DNA of 64,000 nucleotides. It comes from Natronococcus sp. A-GB1 (lineage in GTDB: Archaea > Halobacteriota > Halobacteria > Halobacteriales > Natrialbaceae). Position 1 is the first letter of the stretch; every line of letters starts with the position of its first letter. The translations under genes were made by a program, and so were the position numbers. The stretch covers positions 1 to 64,000 of the forward strand of contig NZ_JARUKW010000012.1 of NCBI RefSeq assembly GCF_029688845.1. The letters run 5' to 3'. Below are positions 17,967-27,164 of this stretch, piece by piece. A model generated the notes under the pieces. It worked only from the letters and a program-made list of their open reading frames with translations. It made no database searches and was not told where the DNA came from.

Positions 17967-18173
17967 ACACCTCCGTTCGGCGGCATCCGTTTCGTTATGC
18001 GATCGTTATTCTCGGTTTCGTCGGACTGTTTCTGCCCCTGATTACCGGACCGAACGTGTTCGACACTCTCCGGGGATAGCCGGTGAATTCTTCTCCTTGT
18101 GGTCCGTTACTCTCCCGCACGATAGGTCGATTCGTTGGATAAACCTATGTATCGTGATGTAGTTGGCCGGTGT

Positions 18174-18773
18174 ATGGAAGAGACCGAATCTGATAGGACG
18201 ATGTCGGAACTCGTCGTCAAGGAACTGGTCGAGCAGGGACTCGACTCCTCGATGCGAGACTCGATCCTCGAGGCCGTCGAGGAGTCCGAGGGCGACGCCG
18301 GCGGCTCGCGCAACCTACCGGTCGCGGGTGCGCTGGTCGGCGTCGGCGCCGCGCTCGGCTACCTCGCGGGCCGAGAGTCGACCGACCTTGAGGACGTCTC
18401 CCTCGAGGACGTCGAGGAGCCCGAGATTATCGAAGACGTGACGGGCGGCGACGAAGACGAGGATGCCGAGAGCGAGTCCGAGGAAGCCGAGGCCGAAGCA
18501 GCCGAGGCCGAGACCGAAGCCGAAGCCGAGACCGAAGCCGACGTCGAGGACGGCGGTTCGTCGGGCGTGCTCGGTCGACTGCTGCTGGCCGTCGGCCTGC
18601 TCGTCGGTCTCGCCGTTCTGCGCCGTCGCTTCGGCGGCGACGCCGACGAGGAGTGGGAGCCGATCGAGGAGTTCGAGCCGGCGACCGAGATCGACGCCGA
18701 CGAGGACGACGAGTTCGAGGGTGTCGACGAGGACGAGGAGCTCGAGGCCGAGACCGACGACTCCGAGGAGTAG
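18174..18773 (+). CDS. Acidic low-complexity protein with two hydrophobic segments
   Basis: A 199-residue protein. The N-terminal 45 residues form a helix-rich head (ELVVKELVEQGLDSSMRDSI). Hydrophobic segment one is at about 55-72 (VAGALVGVGAALGYLAG), then an Ala/Glu repeat region (about 95-130), segment two at about 140-156 (LGRLLLAVGLLVGLAVL), and a strongly acidic tail. The ATG at 18174 is chosen over TTG 18135 and ATG 18147. No function is recognised. Confidence 0.65.
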   Translation: MEETESDRTMSELVVKELVEQGLDSSMRDSILEAVEESEGDAGGSRNLPVAGALVGVGAALGYLAGRESTDLEDVSLEDVEEPEIIEDVTGGDEDEDAESESEEAEAEAAEAETEAEAETEADVEDGGSSGVLGRLLLAVGLLVGLAVLRRRFGGDADEEWEPIEEFEPATEIDADEDDEFEGVDEDEELEAETDDSEE

Positions 18774-18864
18774 ATCCCACACCGCTTTCTTCACCGTTTT
18801 CGCTCCCGATAGCGACGCCGTCCGACGAAGGAGCTAAGGGGGCGACGCCGACACACTCCAGTCG

Positions 18865-19923
18865 ATGGAGACGACTCACCGCGTCGTCGTCGGCGACGCT
18901 CGCGAGCTCTCGCAGGTAGACGACGACTCCGTCGAACTCGTCGTCACGTCCCCGCCGTACCCGATGATCGAGATGTGGGACGAGCTGTTCGCCGAACTCG
19001 ACCCGTCGATCGGCGACGCCCTCGAGGACGGCGACGGCCGAGCCGCCTTCGACGCGATGCACGCTCAGCTCGAGCCCGTCTGGGACGAACTCGAACGCGT
19101 CCTCGTCGACGGCGGCATCGCCTGTATCAACGTCGGGGACGCGACCCGAACGGTCGACGGCAGCTTTCGAGTGTACCCAAACCACGCCCGCGTGCTCGAG
19201 GCGTTCGAGTCCCGCGGGTTCGATCCGCTGCCGGACGTGCTCTGGCGCAAGCCGGCCAACAGCGCAGCCAAGTTCATGGGCAGCGGGATGATCCCGCCCA
19301 ACGCCTACGTCACGCTCGAGCACGAGTACGTGCTGATCTTCCGCAACGGCGGCGACAGCCGTTCGTTCGAACCCGGCGCCGACCGCCGGTACGAGGCAGC
19401 CTACTTCTGGGAGGAGCGCAACCGCTGGTTCACCGACGTCTGGACCGACGTCCGCGGCGAGCTCCAGACTCTCGAGGACGACCACGAGGAGCTCCGGGCG
19501 CGGTCGGCGTCCTACCCCCTCGAGATACCCTACCGACTGATCTGTATGTATTCGGCGTACGGCGACACCGTCCTCGATCCGTTCTGGGGGACCGGGACGA
19601 CCTCGCTGGCGGCGCTGTGTGCCGGCCGGAGCTCGATCGGGTACGAACTCGAGGAGGCCTTCCGCGAGGTCTTCGCAGACCGAGTCGAAAGCGCGTCAGC
19701 GCTTTCACGGACGATTGGGCGACGACGCCTCGAGCGCCACCGCGAGTTCGTCGAGGAGCGTCGAGCCGAGGGCGAGGAGCCGTCCTACGACGCCGTCCAC
19801 TACGAGACGCCCGTGATGACGAAGATGGAACGCGAAATCCGCTTTCGGGAAGTCAGCGGGATCGACACCCTGGAATCGGACGACGGCTACCGTGCCGTTC
19901 ACGAACCGCTCGCGCTCGAGTAG
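18865..19923 (+). CDS. DNA methyltransferase, orphan beta-class (candidate CTAG m4C enzyme)
   Basis: A 352-residue SAM-dependent methyltransferase. The catalytic motif IV TSPPYPMIEMWDELF is near residue 28 and the SAM motif DPFWGTGTTSLAAL near 237, so the order IV then I marks the beta class, usual for N4-cytosine or N6-adenine enzymes. No restriction gene is adjacent. A conserved orphan haloarchaeal methyltransferase of this type is known to modify CTAG; this gene may be its orthologue, which is inference. CTAG sites are strikingly scarce here. Confidence 0.8.
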   Translation: METTHRVVVGDARELSQVDDDSVELVVTSPPYPMIEMWDELFAELDPSIGDALEDGDGRAAFDAMHAQLEPVWDELERVLVDGGIACINVGDATRTVDGSFRVYPNHARVLEAFESRGFDPLPDVLWRKPANSAAKFMGSGMIPPNAYVTLEHEYVLIFRNGGDSRSFEPGADRRYEAAYFWEERNRWFTDVWTDVRGELQTLEDDHEELRARSASYPLEIPYRLICMYSAYGDTVLDPFWGTGTTSLAALCAGRSSIGYELEEAFREVFADRVESASALSRTIGRRRLERHREFVEERRAEGEEPSYDAVHYETPVMTKMEREIRFREVSGIDTLESDDGYRAVHEPLALE

Positions 19924-19991
19924 TGCCGGCAACCCGGGCGACGCATCCGGGACCACCAGCGTTTTGCATGGGGACCACACCCATACGATCG

Positions 19992-21659
19992 ATGGATACC
20001 GACGTCGATCCGGACCGATTCGACTCGAGACGCTCGACGGCCTACGCCAACCGCGGGATGGTCGCGACCAGCCAGCCCCTCGCCGCGGAGGCGGGCCTGT
20101 CGATCCTCCGAGAGGGCGGCAACGCCTTCGACGCCGCGGTCGCGACCGCGGCCGCACTCAACGTCGTCGAGCCGACCTCGACGGGACTGGGCGGGGACGT
20201 CTTCGCGCTGTATCGCACCGCCGACGGCGAGGTCGGCGCGATGCGTTCCTGTGGCCCCACCCCCGCCGAGGCGACGATCGAGAACGTCCGAGGTGTCCTC
20301 GAGGATGCCGACGATATCTCGGAGTACTACCCCGAATCCCGTGGGTACGCCGTCGACGGCGATTCCGATGGAGCGGACCTCGAGATGCCGTTTCTCGGTC
20401 CCCACGCCGTGACCGTTCCCGGGACGGCCCGCGGGTGGGAGGCCACCGTCGAGGAGCTGGGAACGCTCTCGCTCGCGGAGGCGCTCGAGCCGGCAATTCA
20501 CTACGCGACGGAGGGATACCCTGTCTCGCCGATCATCGCCGGCCACTGGGCGGGCGCCGAGGAGCTCTTCACCGACGAGCACGCTCGCGAGGCGTACCTC
20601 TTCGACGGCGAGGCGCCCGACGTCGGCCAGACGGTCACGCTGCCGCGACTGGGCGACTCCCTGAAGCAGATCGCCGACGAGGGCGCCGACGCCTTCTACG
20701 AGGGTGAGATCGCCGACGAGATCGTCGAGGAGATCCAGTCCGCCGGCGGTTTCATGACTCGCGAGGACCTCGCGGAGTTCTCGCCCGAGTTCGTCGAGCC
20801 CGTCAGCACGACCTATAATGGAACCGAGGTGTACGAGCTTCCGCCGAACAACCAGGGACTGGTCGCCCTCGAGGCGCTCAATATCGCGGAGGAGATCGGC
20901 GCCGGCGAGCACGACTACGACTCGCCAGAACGCGTTCATGCCTTCACGGAGGCGATGAAGCTCGCGTTCGTCGACGGTCACCACTACATTACCGATCCCG
21001 AGTTCGAGGAGGCCCCGCCGCTCGCTTCCAAGGAGTACGCCCGCGAACGCGCCGCGGCGATCGGCGACACGCCGATCCAGAATCCCGAAGTGGGAGTCCC
21101 GACGAAGGCGGCCGAGGACGCCGACACCGTCCTCCTGACAGTGGGCGACGAGGAGGGGAATCTCGTCTCGTACATCAACTCCCGGTTCGCCGGCTTCGGC
21201 AGCGGACTGGTCGCGGGCGACACCGGAATCGCGCTTCAGAACCGCGGGGCGTCGTTCTCGCTCGATCCCGACCACCCCAACAGCCTCGAGCCCGGCAAGC
21301 GCCCGTTCCACACGCTGGTTCCGGCGATCGCCAAGCTCGACGCGGACGACTGGCTCGCCTTCGGCGTCATGGGCGGCTACATGCAACCCCAGGGCCACGT
21401 CCAGGTGCTCTCGAATCTCGTCGACTACGGGATGGATCTGCAGGAGGCTCTCGATCGCCCGCGCTGGCGCTACCGCGAGGACGGCAGTCTGGGGATCGAG
21501 GAACGGCTGCCCGGCGCCGCGAAGCTCGCCCGCAAGGGCCACGACGTCCGCGTCCTCCCGCCCGTGATGTTCGGCGGCGCACAGGCCGTCCGACGACGGG
21601 GCGAGACGCTCTCGGGCGCGACCGAGCCGCGCAAGGACGGAACGCCGATCGGCTACTGA
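19992..21659 (+). CDS. ggt: Gamma-glutamyltransferase
   Basis: A 555-residue enzyme. The N-terminal block RGMVATSQPLAAEAGLSILREGGNAFDAAVATAAALNVVEP and the STGLGGDVFALYR loop are family hallmarks. GGT self-cleaves before a Thr; the likely one is Thr379 in EDADTVLLTVGD, where many enzymes have TTHxS, so the second residue differs. The FGSG and GKRPFHTLVPAI segments form the small subunit. Substrates in archaea lacking glutathione are probably gamma-glutamylcysteine or other gamma-glutamyl compounds. The ATG at 19992 is chosen, with 19968 possible. Confidence 0.88.
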   Translation: MDTDVDPDRFDSRRSTAYANRGMVATSQPLAAEAGLSILREGGNAFDAAVATAAALNVVEPTSTGLGGDVFALYRTADGEVGAMRSCGPTPAEATIENVRGVLEDADDISEYYPESRGYAVDGDSDGADLEMPFLGPHAVTVPGTARGWEATVEELGTLSLAEALEPAIHYATEGYPVSPIIAGHWAGAEELFTDEHAREAYLFDGEAPDVGQTVTLPRLGDSLKQIADEGADAFYEGEIADEIVEEIQSAGGFMTREDLAEFSPEFVEPVSTTYNGTEVYELPPNNQGLVALEALNIAEEIGAGEHDYDSPERVHAFTEAMKLAFVDGHHYITDPEFEEAPPLASKEYARERAAAIGDTPIQNPEVGVPTKAAEDADTVLLTVGDEEGNLVSYINSRFAGFGSGLVAGDTGIALQNRGASFSLDPDHPNSLEPGKRPFHTLVPAIAKLDADDWLAFGVMGGYMQPQGHVQVLSNLVDYGMDLQEALDRPRWRYREDGSLGIEERLPGAAKLARKGHDVRVLPPVMFGGAQAVRRRGETLSGATEPRKDGTPIGY

Positions 21660-21748
21660 GTCGTTTCCGCCCGCTCCGCGAACGACCCGCCGCCCGCTCT
21701 CGATTGAACCGTCGCGACGTTTTTATCCGCGCCGATCCCAGCGAGGGT

Positions 21749-24700
21749 ATGGATGCCGGACTCGAGGTCGACGGGGCGAGACCGGTCCGCGTGCTCGTCG
21801 TCGGCACCGAGCCCTGGGCCGAGACGGTGACGACCACTGTCGAGGATCGGAACGGGTTTCGGACGATCACGGGGGATGAATCTGCGACCGTACTCGAGCG
21901 GGCCGACACGGTCGACTGCGTCCTCACGAACGATCGAACCGCCGTTCAGGAGATCGACGGCCGACACCCCGTTGTCTACGTCGCCGACGACGTCCTCGAG
22001 ACCGACGTCGAGGAACTGCTCGCCGACGGTGCGACCGACGTCGTCGGTACGCGAGCGAGCGAGCGACCGGCACTGCTCGAGCGCCGGCTTCGACTGGTGG
22101 CGAGTGACTCGCCGAACCGCGCGGCGATCGGCGACGACGAGGCGTGGCACCGATCGCTGCTCGAGTGTTCGTCGGACCTGCTGCTCGTCTTCGACCCGTC
22201 GGGGAGACTCACCTACGCCAGCCCCGGCCTCGAGCGCGTCACCGGACTCGAGCCGTCCGAGTTTGGGAGTGCCCGGCTGTTCGAGGGGATTCATCCCGAG
22301 GATAGGGCGACCGTCGACGACTCCCTCGACACTGTCCGGACCGATCCGCCGGGCGAAACGCGAACCGTCACCTATCGCTATCGCGGCGAGGACGGCTGGC
22401 GCGTTCACGAGGCAGTTCTGACGAACCTCCTCGAGGATCCCGTCGTCGACGGTGTGGTCGCATCGATACGGGACGTGACTCGCTCTCACCGCGTCGAACG
22501 GGATCTGTCCGAGTCGTTCGAACGGGTCAGCGACGCCTTCTACGCGCTCGATACGGACTGGCGGTTTACCTACGTCAACAGTCGGGCCGAGGAGCTGCTG
22601 GGTCGGCCGCGATCGGAACTGCTCGGCGCCGACGTTCGGGAGCTGTTCCCCCACGGGTCCCGCTCGGAGCTGTTCGATCGGTTTGCCGACGCAATGGAGC
22701 GCCAGGAACGGATCTCGTGGGAGCGGTACTCCGAGTCCCTCGAGATCTGGATGGAGATCCACGCCCACCCGTCCGAAACCGGCCTCTCGGTGCACTTCAG
22801 AGATATCACCGACCGGATCGAGCGCGAGCAGGAACTGACCGAGCGAACCGAACGGCTGCGGATGGTCATCGAGAACGCGCCGGTCATCCATTACGTCATC
22901 GACACCGAGGGGACGGTCACGCTCTCGGAAGGACGGGGGCTCGACAACATCGGTTTCGAGGCGGCCGACGCGGTCGGCGACTCGTTCTTCGAGCTCTTCG
23001 ATGAGTATCCCGCGATCCGCGCCGACGCCCGTGCGGCCCTCGAGGGCGAGTCCGTCCACGGCCAGCGCCGGATCCTCGATCGGGTCTTCGACTCGTGGTA
23101 CCGGCCGATCGTCGAGGATGGCGAGGTCACGCGGGTGATCGGGGTTGCAATCGACGTGACGGAACGTGTGCAGTACCGGGAAGCGTTGAGCACCCTTCAC
23201 GAGGCGACCAGCCACTTACTGACCGTCGACTCGAAGGACGACGCCTGCGAGTACATCGTCGCCGTCGCCGACGACGTGCTCGATCTCGACAGCATCGTCT
23301 TCCGGTTCGACGAACAGCGCAACGAGCTCGAGCCGGCTGCGTACTCGAGCGATCTCGAACGGGCGATCGGGACGCCACCGCGGTTCGAGCCGAACGAGGG
23401 GATCACGTGGGAGACGTTTGTCACCGGCACGCCGTCAGTGTTCGAGGACGTTCGTGAGTCGGAGCTGGTCTACGACGAGTCGACGAACGTCAGGAGCGGG
23501 CTCTACATTCCTCTCGGCGAGCACGGCGTCTTCGCTGCGGTGTCGACCGTCACAGATCAGTACGACGAGGACACCGTCGAGCTAGTGAAGCTGTTCGCAA
23601 CGACGGCGAAGGCGGCGCTCGACCGGATCGGCCGCACCCGCCGGCTCCACGAGAACGAACAGGAGCTGAAGCAACAGAACCGGTATCTCGAGCAGGTAAA
23701 CGAGTCGAAACAGGTTCGTCAGAATATCGAGGAACACCTGCTGCGGGCCGATTCCCGGGAGACTATCGAGCGCGCCGTCTGTACCACACTCGCCGAGACC
23801 GAGCACTGCTCGTTCGCCTGGATCGGGGAACCAGACCCCAGCGGCAGTCGGATCAGACCGCGGAGCCACGCCGGACTCGAGCGAGGATACCTCGAGGCGG
23901 TTACGGTAACCGCCGTCGACGATTCCGCCGCGGAGCCGGCCGGCCGAGCCGTCCGGACCCGCCGTCCGGTCGCCGTCGACAACGTCGCCGACAGCGTCGG
24001 AGACGGATCGTGGCGAACCGACGCACTCTCGCGGAACTTTCAGTCGGTGATCTCGGTACCGCTCGTCTACGACGGACACCTCTACGGTGTCCTCTCGGCG
24101 TACGGCGACGACCCGAACGCCCTCGACGATCCGTTCGGATCGATGCTCACGGATCTCTGCGACAGCATCGCGTACACGATGGACGCCGTCAAGCGAAAGA
24201 ATGCACTCCTCGAGGAGCGCGTCACGGAGGTCGAACTCGAGCTCGGGGCCGAGTCGCCGCTGTGTCGGTTCGCCGACCAACTCGACCACCGCGTCGCGTT
24301 CGAGGGAGCGACGCTGCAGGACGACGGCAGTACGCTCGCGTTCGCCTCCCTCGAGCCCCCGATCGACAGCGAGAATATCGATACATCCGTCGACGGGATC
24401 GACGATCCGGTCGTGCTCACTGACTCGGATCAACAGACGCTCGTTCAGCTCCGGATAACGGGGCCGTTTCTCGGCAGAATCGTGGCCGACCACGGCGCCA
24501 CGCTGCGGGAACTCGTCAGCGATGACTCGGGCCACCGGGCGGTCGTCGACCTCCCGGCCGGGCTCGAGCTGCGGACGGTGCTGTCCGATATCACCCGTCA
24601 CGGCCTCTCGGCATCGATGGTCGCTCGCCGTGATCGGCCGTCCGGGAACGGTGCTTCGCTCGAGGGGCCGGCGCGGAAGGCGTTGCTCGACCGGCTCACG

Positions 24701-24886
24701 GCTCGACAGCAGGAGGTCGTTCGAACGGCCTACCACAGCGGATTCTTCGAGTGGCCCCGGCAGACGACGGGCGAGGCCGTCGCGGATTCGCTTTCGATCT
24801 CTCCGCCGGCGTTTCACAAACACGTCCGCTCCGCCGAACGGAAGCTCTTCGCGACGTTGTTCGAGGGCGTGACGACCGACGGTTAA
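21749..24886 (+). CDS. Bat-type multi-PAS/GAF regulator with HTH_10
   Basis: A 1045-residue sensor-regulator. In order: a receiver-like N-terminus (about 10-115), PAS domains at about 125-240, 250-365 and 370-480, a GAF domain at about 490-630, a coiled linker, a second GAF (about 655-805), a bacterio-opsin-activator domain (about 825-960), and the HTH_10 helix-turn-helix (about 980-1035) with LTARQQEVVRTAYHSGFFEWPRQTTGEAVADSLSIS. It has no kinase domain, so ligand or light/redox sensing is coupled directly to DNA binding. A TTTTAT box at 21720-21725 lies 24-29 bases before the ATG, consistent with a leaderless transcript. The HalOD1 gene follows. Confidence 0.88.
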   Translation: MDAGLEVDGARPVRVLVVGTEPWAETVTTTVEDRNGFRTITGDESATVLERADTVDCVLTNDRTAVQEIDGRHPVVYVADDVLETDVEELLADGATDVVGTRASERPALLERRLRLVASDSPNRAAIGDDEAWHRSLLECSSDLLLVFDPSGRLTYASPGLERVTGLEPSEFGSARLFEGIHPEDRATVDDSLDTVRTDPPGETRTVTYRYRGEDGWRVHEAVLTNLLEDPVVDGVVASIRDVTRSHRVERDLSESFERVSDAFYALDTDWRFTYVNSRAEELLGRPRSELLGADVRELFPHGSRSELFDRFADAMERQERISWERYSESLEIWMEIHAHPSETGLSVHFRDITDRIEREQELTERTERLRMVIENAPVIHYVIDTEGTVTLSEGRGLDNIGFEAADAVGDSFFELFDEYPAIRADARAALEGESVHGQRRILDRVFDSWYRPIVEDGEVTRVIGVAIDVTERVQYREALSTLHEATSHLLTVDSKDDACEYIVAVADDVLDLDSIVFRFDEQRNELEPAAYSSDLERAIGTPPRFEPNEGITWETFVTGTPSVFEDVRESELVYDESTNVRSGLYIPLGEHGVFAAVSTVTDQYDEDTVELVKLFATTAKAALDRIGRTRRLHENEQELKQQNRYLEQVNESKQVRQNIEEHLLRADSRETIERAVCTTLAETEHCSFAWIGEPDPSGSRIRPRSHAGLERGYLEAVTVTAVDDSAAEPAGRAVRTRRPVAVDNVADSVGDGSWRTDALSRNFQSVISVPLVYDGHLYGVLSAYGDDPNALDDPFGSMLTDLCDSIAYTMDAVKRKNALLEERVTEVELELGAESPLCRFADQLDHRVAFEGATLQDDGSTLAFASLEPPIDSENIDTSVDGIDDPVVLTDSDQQTLVQLRITGPFLGRIVADHGATLRELVSDDSGHRAVVDLPAGLELRTVLSDITRHGLSASMVARRDRPSGNGASLEGPARKALLDRLTARQQEVVRTAYHSGFFEWPRQTTGEAVADSLSISPPAFHKHVRSAERKLFATLFEGVTTDG

Positions 24887-24889
24887 TCA

Positions 24890-24926
24890 GTTAACCCTGC
24901 CGGGGGGCCGTCGTTACACGGTTAAC
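24890..24926. promoter_or_regulatory. Inverted repeat GTTAACC/GGTTAAC between regulator and HalOD1 gene
   Basis: GTTAACC (24890-24896) and GGTTAAC (24920-24926) are perfect inverted copies 23 bases apart, 58 bases before the HalOD1 start. It could be an operator for the preceding HTH protein, or a weak stem that ends its transcript. No binding data. Confidence 0.4.
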
Positions 24927-24983
24927 GAGCAGACTCTTTGCTCCCAGTCGAGAAAAGTCGCCGACGACTCACAGTGGGGCACC

Positions 24984-25283
24984 ATGACTGAAACGACACC
25001 GCAACCGCTCTCCGAATCGACGAACGACTGCTACGTCGTCCAGCACGACCGACTCAACACCAGCCCGCTCAGCGTCACGATCGCCGAGGCGGTCGCGACC
25101 TACCGCGGGACCGACGCGACGGAACTCGAGCCGCTGCACTACGCTGTCAACGCCGACGCACTCGAGCGACTGTTCGAGCCGCGAGCCGACGGCCTTCGAA
25201 CCGGCGGCTCGGTAACCTTCGAGTACAGCGACTGTTTGGTCACCGTTACGGCCGACGGCGAGATCCGAATTACGACCGCGTAA
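24984..25283 (+). CDS. HalOD1 output-domain protein
   Basis: A 99-residue protein. SPLSVTIAEAVATYRGTDATELEPLHYAVNADALERLF and GGSVTFEYSDCLVTVTADGEIRI match the haloarchaeal HalOD1 output domain, proposed to act downstream of sensory or receiver proteins. It follows a Bat-type regulator by 97 bases in the same direction, which suggests a shared pathway. Confidence 0.88.
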   Translation: MTETTPQPLSESTNDCYVVQHDRLNTSPLSVTIAEAVATYRGTDATELEPLHYAVNADALERLFEPRADGLRTGGSVTFEYSDCLVTVTADGEIRITTA

Positions 25284-25405
25284 GCTCACAGTTCCTGGCA
25301 GTCCAGATGTGGGTGATACAGAATACTATGGTGTATAAACACATTATATTGTAATTATTCAACCCCCGAAAGAGCTATACCTGCTCGATCGGAAGGACCG
25401 ATACC

Positions 25406-25510
25406 ATGTCAGAACACACCACTCAGACGATGAAAGACGTCAGCCATACGCCGCCCGCCGGCGAGTCCGTGACGAACGTCTGGAACCGCGGCCGAGACGA
25501 CGACGAGTAA
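25406..25510 (+). CDS. 34-residue microprotein
   Basis: ATG at 25406 to TAA at 25508-25510. The sequence begins MSEHTTQTMKDVSHTPPAG and ends TNVWNRGRDDDE. GGAAGGA at 25391-25397 is a good ribosome-binding site eight bases before the ATG, and a TATA-like TTATATTG lies near 25345. The composition (His/Thr/Pro then an Asp tail) is like a coding haloarchaeal gene rather than a shadow. Function unknown. Confidence 0.6.
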   Translation: MSEHTTQTMKDVSHTPPAGESVTNVWNRGRDDDE

Positions 25511-26278
25511 TCGGCCCCTTCTCGCGGCCGCTCTCAGTTCGCTCGAGTCACGACTTCTCGACGACTTCTTGAGCGGAACTACCCGATAGCACACGGTTCG
25601 GACGTAAACAGGAGGGTCGGAACGAGCGTCACCTCACACGCCGTGCAGCCCCGACCACGTGGACGGTTCCGCCGGCCCGATATCTGCTTTGTGGTTCGCG
25701 GTCGCTCGAGATCCCGCGGAACGGTGTCGACCGCCGGCTTGAGGCTGTCAGCGCGCTCGAGGCCGACGGAACTCTTGTCGAGGCAGTTGCCTCGGTTAGA
25801 TCAGGACGTGGGAACCCACCGATCCGTTGGAGTCGATCGCGGGGACGGCCTCCTGATCGCAGTCGTACTGGCTTCCCTTTCGTCCACTCCGAAGAGGCCG
25901 ATTCCATCCCGACGAGACGATCCACGAGCTATTGTAGAATGGATCTTTCGGGAAAACAGCGAGCCGAATTGAATCGGCTGTACCCTTCGTTGTCACACGC
26001 TCCCTGCAGAAAATAATGCAGAGGGGTTCCGGCATAAGCTTTGTTACTCGATCGTACCGAACTTCGCGATCCCGAGAAACACTGCACGAATCCTCGTAGA
26101 TGGATACCGTTTCGGAAGCGAAGTGGTTATCAGACCCTTAGTAGCTGATACGGCGGTCTGCCGAATACAGAGCCCGTACCGTTTACGGTCCGCTCTTCGT
26201 TCAACACAGACAGATTTGTCACCGAATAGCGTCATGAGGTTGGATTTTTATGACATATTGGAGGAGTCGAAGCGTCGG
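25511..26278. other. Gene-poor stretch, possibly decayed coding DNA
   Basis: About 770 bases with only weak open frames on both strands. A short peptide-like segment around 25753-25795 (ALEADGTLVEAVA) recurs in diverged form near 26712-26755, so this may be decayed DNA of one gene family. Towards 26000-26250 the base composition is more AT-rich than the flanking genes. No gene is called. Confidence 0.5.
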
Positions 26279-26509
26279 TCACCACAGAAGGAGCAAGCCG
26301 GCGAGAAGGAGTGCGAGTTTCACTGACGCGAACGCCGCCTCGTGACCCTCGAGCAGCGACTGGACGCGCGCCGAGTCGTGTTCGGCCGCCGTCAGTATCG
26401 AAAACTGGATCAAACACGCCGCTGCGAGCCAGTTCGTGGCCGCGACCGAGAGGCCGTACGCGAGTGCCAGCATCGCCACGAACAGGCTGAGAACGCGACC
26501 GAGTTCCAT
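26279..26509 (-). CDS. Small two-helix membrane protein
   Basis: A 76-residue protein. Hydrophobic segments at about 4-24 (RVLSLFVAMLALAYGLSV) and 58-75 (SVKLALLLAGLLLLW) flank a polar loop with TAAEHDSARVQSLLEGHEAA. The ATG at 26507-26509 begins directly at helix one. It is isolated in a gene-poor region. Function unknown. Confidence 0.65.
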   Translation of the reverse strand: MELGRVLSLFVAMLALAYGLSVAATNWLAAACLIQFSILTAAEHDSARVQSLLEGHEAAFASVKLALLLAGLLLLW

Positions 26510-27164
26510 ACACTACCTCAGGTTACGCCCGGTCTTGGCGGTTCTGATCGATGCGCCGCCCGTAGTGGACAGCCCGCTTCGTCGGTCGTTCATCGAAAGT
26601 AGACGCCGTATCTCACGAGAGCAAGGCAGCTTCCCTCGCGTCACGATCTCATCGTGTTAACCCTTACCGCGCCCGTCGCTCGAAGATGTCCGGAAGCTCA
26701 GTAACACTATAGCGCTCGGGCTCGAGGGAACTCTAATCGAGGCAGTGGGCGTCGGTCACATCGAGGCGCGACAGTCAGTTCTGACACCGTCGGAGCCAGA
26801 AATCAGAACGTCCGATGCCCGAGGGAAGTTGTTGTGAATCGCCGGAGTGACTGCTCGGTTTCGGCTTCCCGAGACAGGGGTCGGGCGGCAAGAAGGATGG
26901 TCGAAGACTCGAGTCTCGCCGCTCATACCATTTCGATTTGTATGGTGGCAGGGTGCCATAGTACCTCTCACAGCCCTATCCGGTGATTGTACGGGTCTCA
27001 TTCTGCACCTCATCTCCTGAAAACGCCGTCTCAGAATTCAAGTCGTAGTCTAACGCTTGGAATATTCTGCTCGAGAACTATTGAATGACACCTTCTACTA
27101 CGCCTATCGGTAAACAATTCCCGTAATCACTATCAATGGCTCACGGACGCGTCGTCGCGCCCGC
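26510..27164. other. Gene-poor stretch
   Basis: About 650 bases without a convincing gene. It holds the second copy of the weak repeat mentioned for 25753-25795 (here 26712-26755), whose frame ends at a TGA near 26836. Nothing else was recognised. Confidence 0.5.

Noticed and set aside
19899-21542. 547-residue minus-strand frame
   Set aside because: It is antisense to ggt and has shadow composition.
25796-26035. 79-residue minus frame
   Set aside because: No start signal and no recognisable domain; probably chance or decayed sequence.
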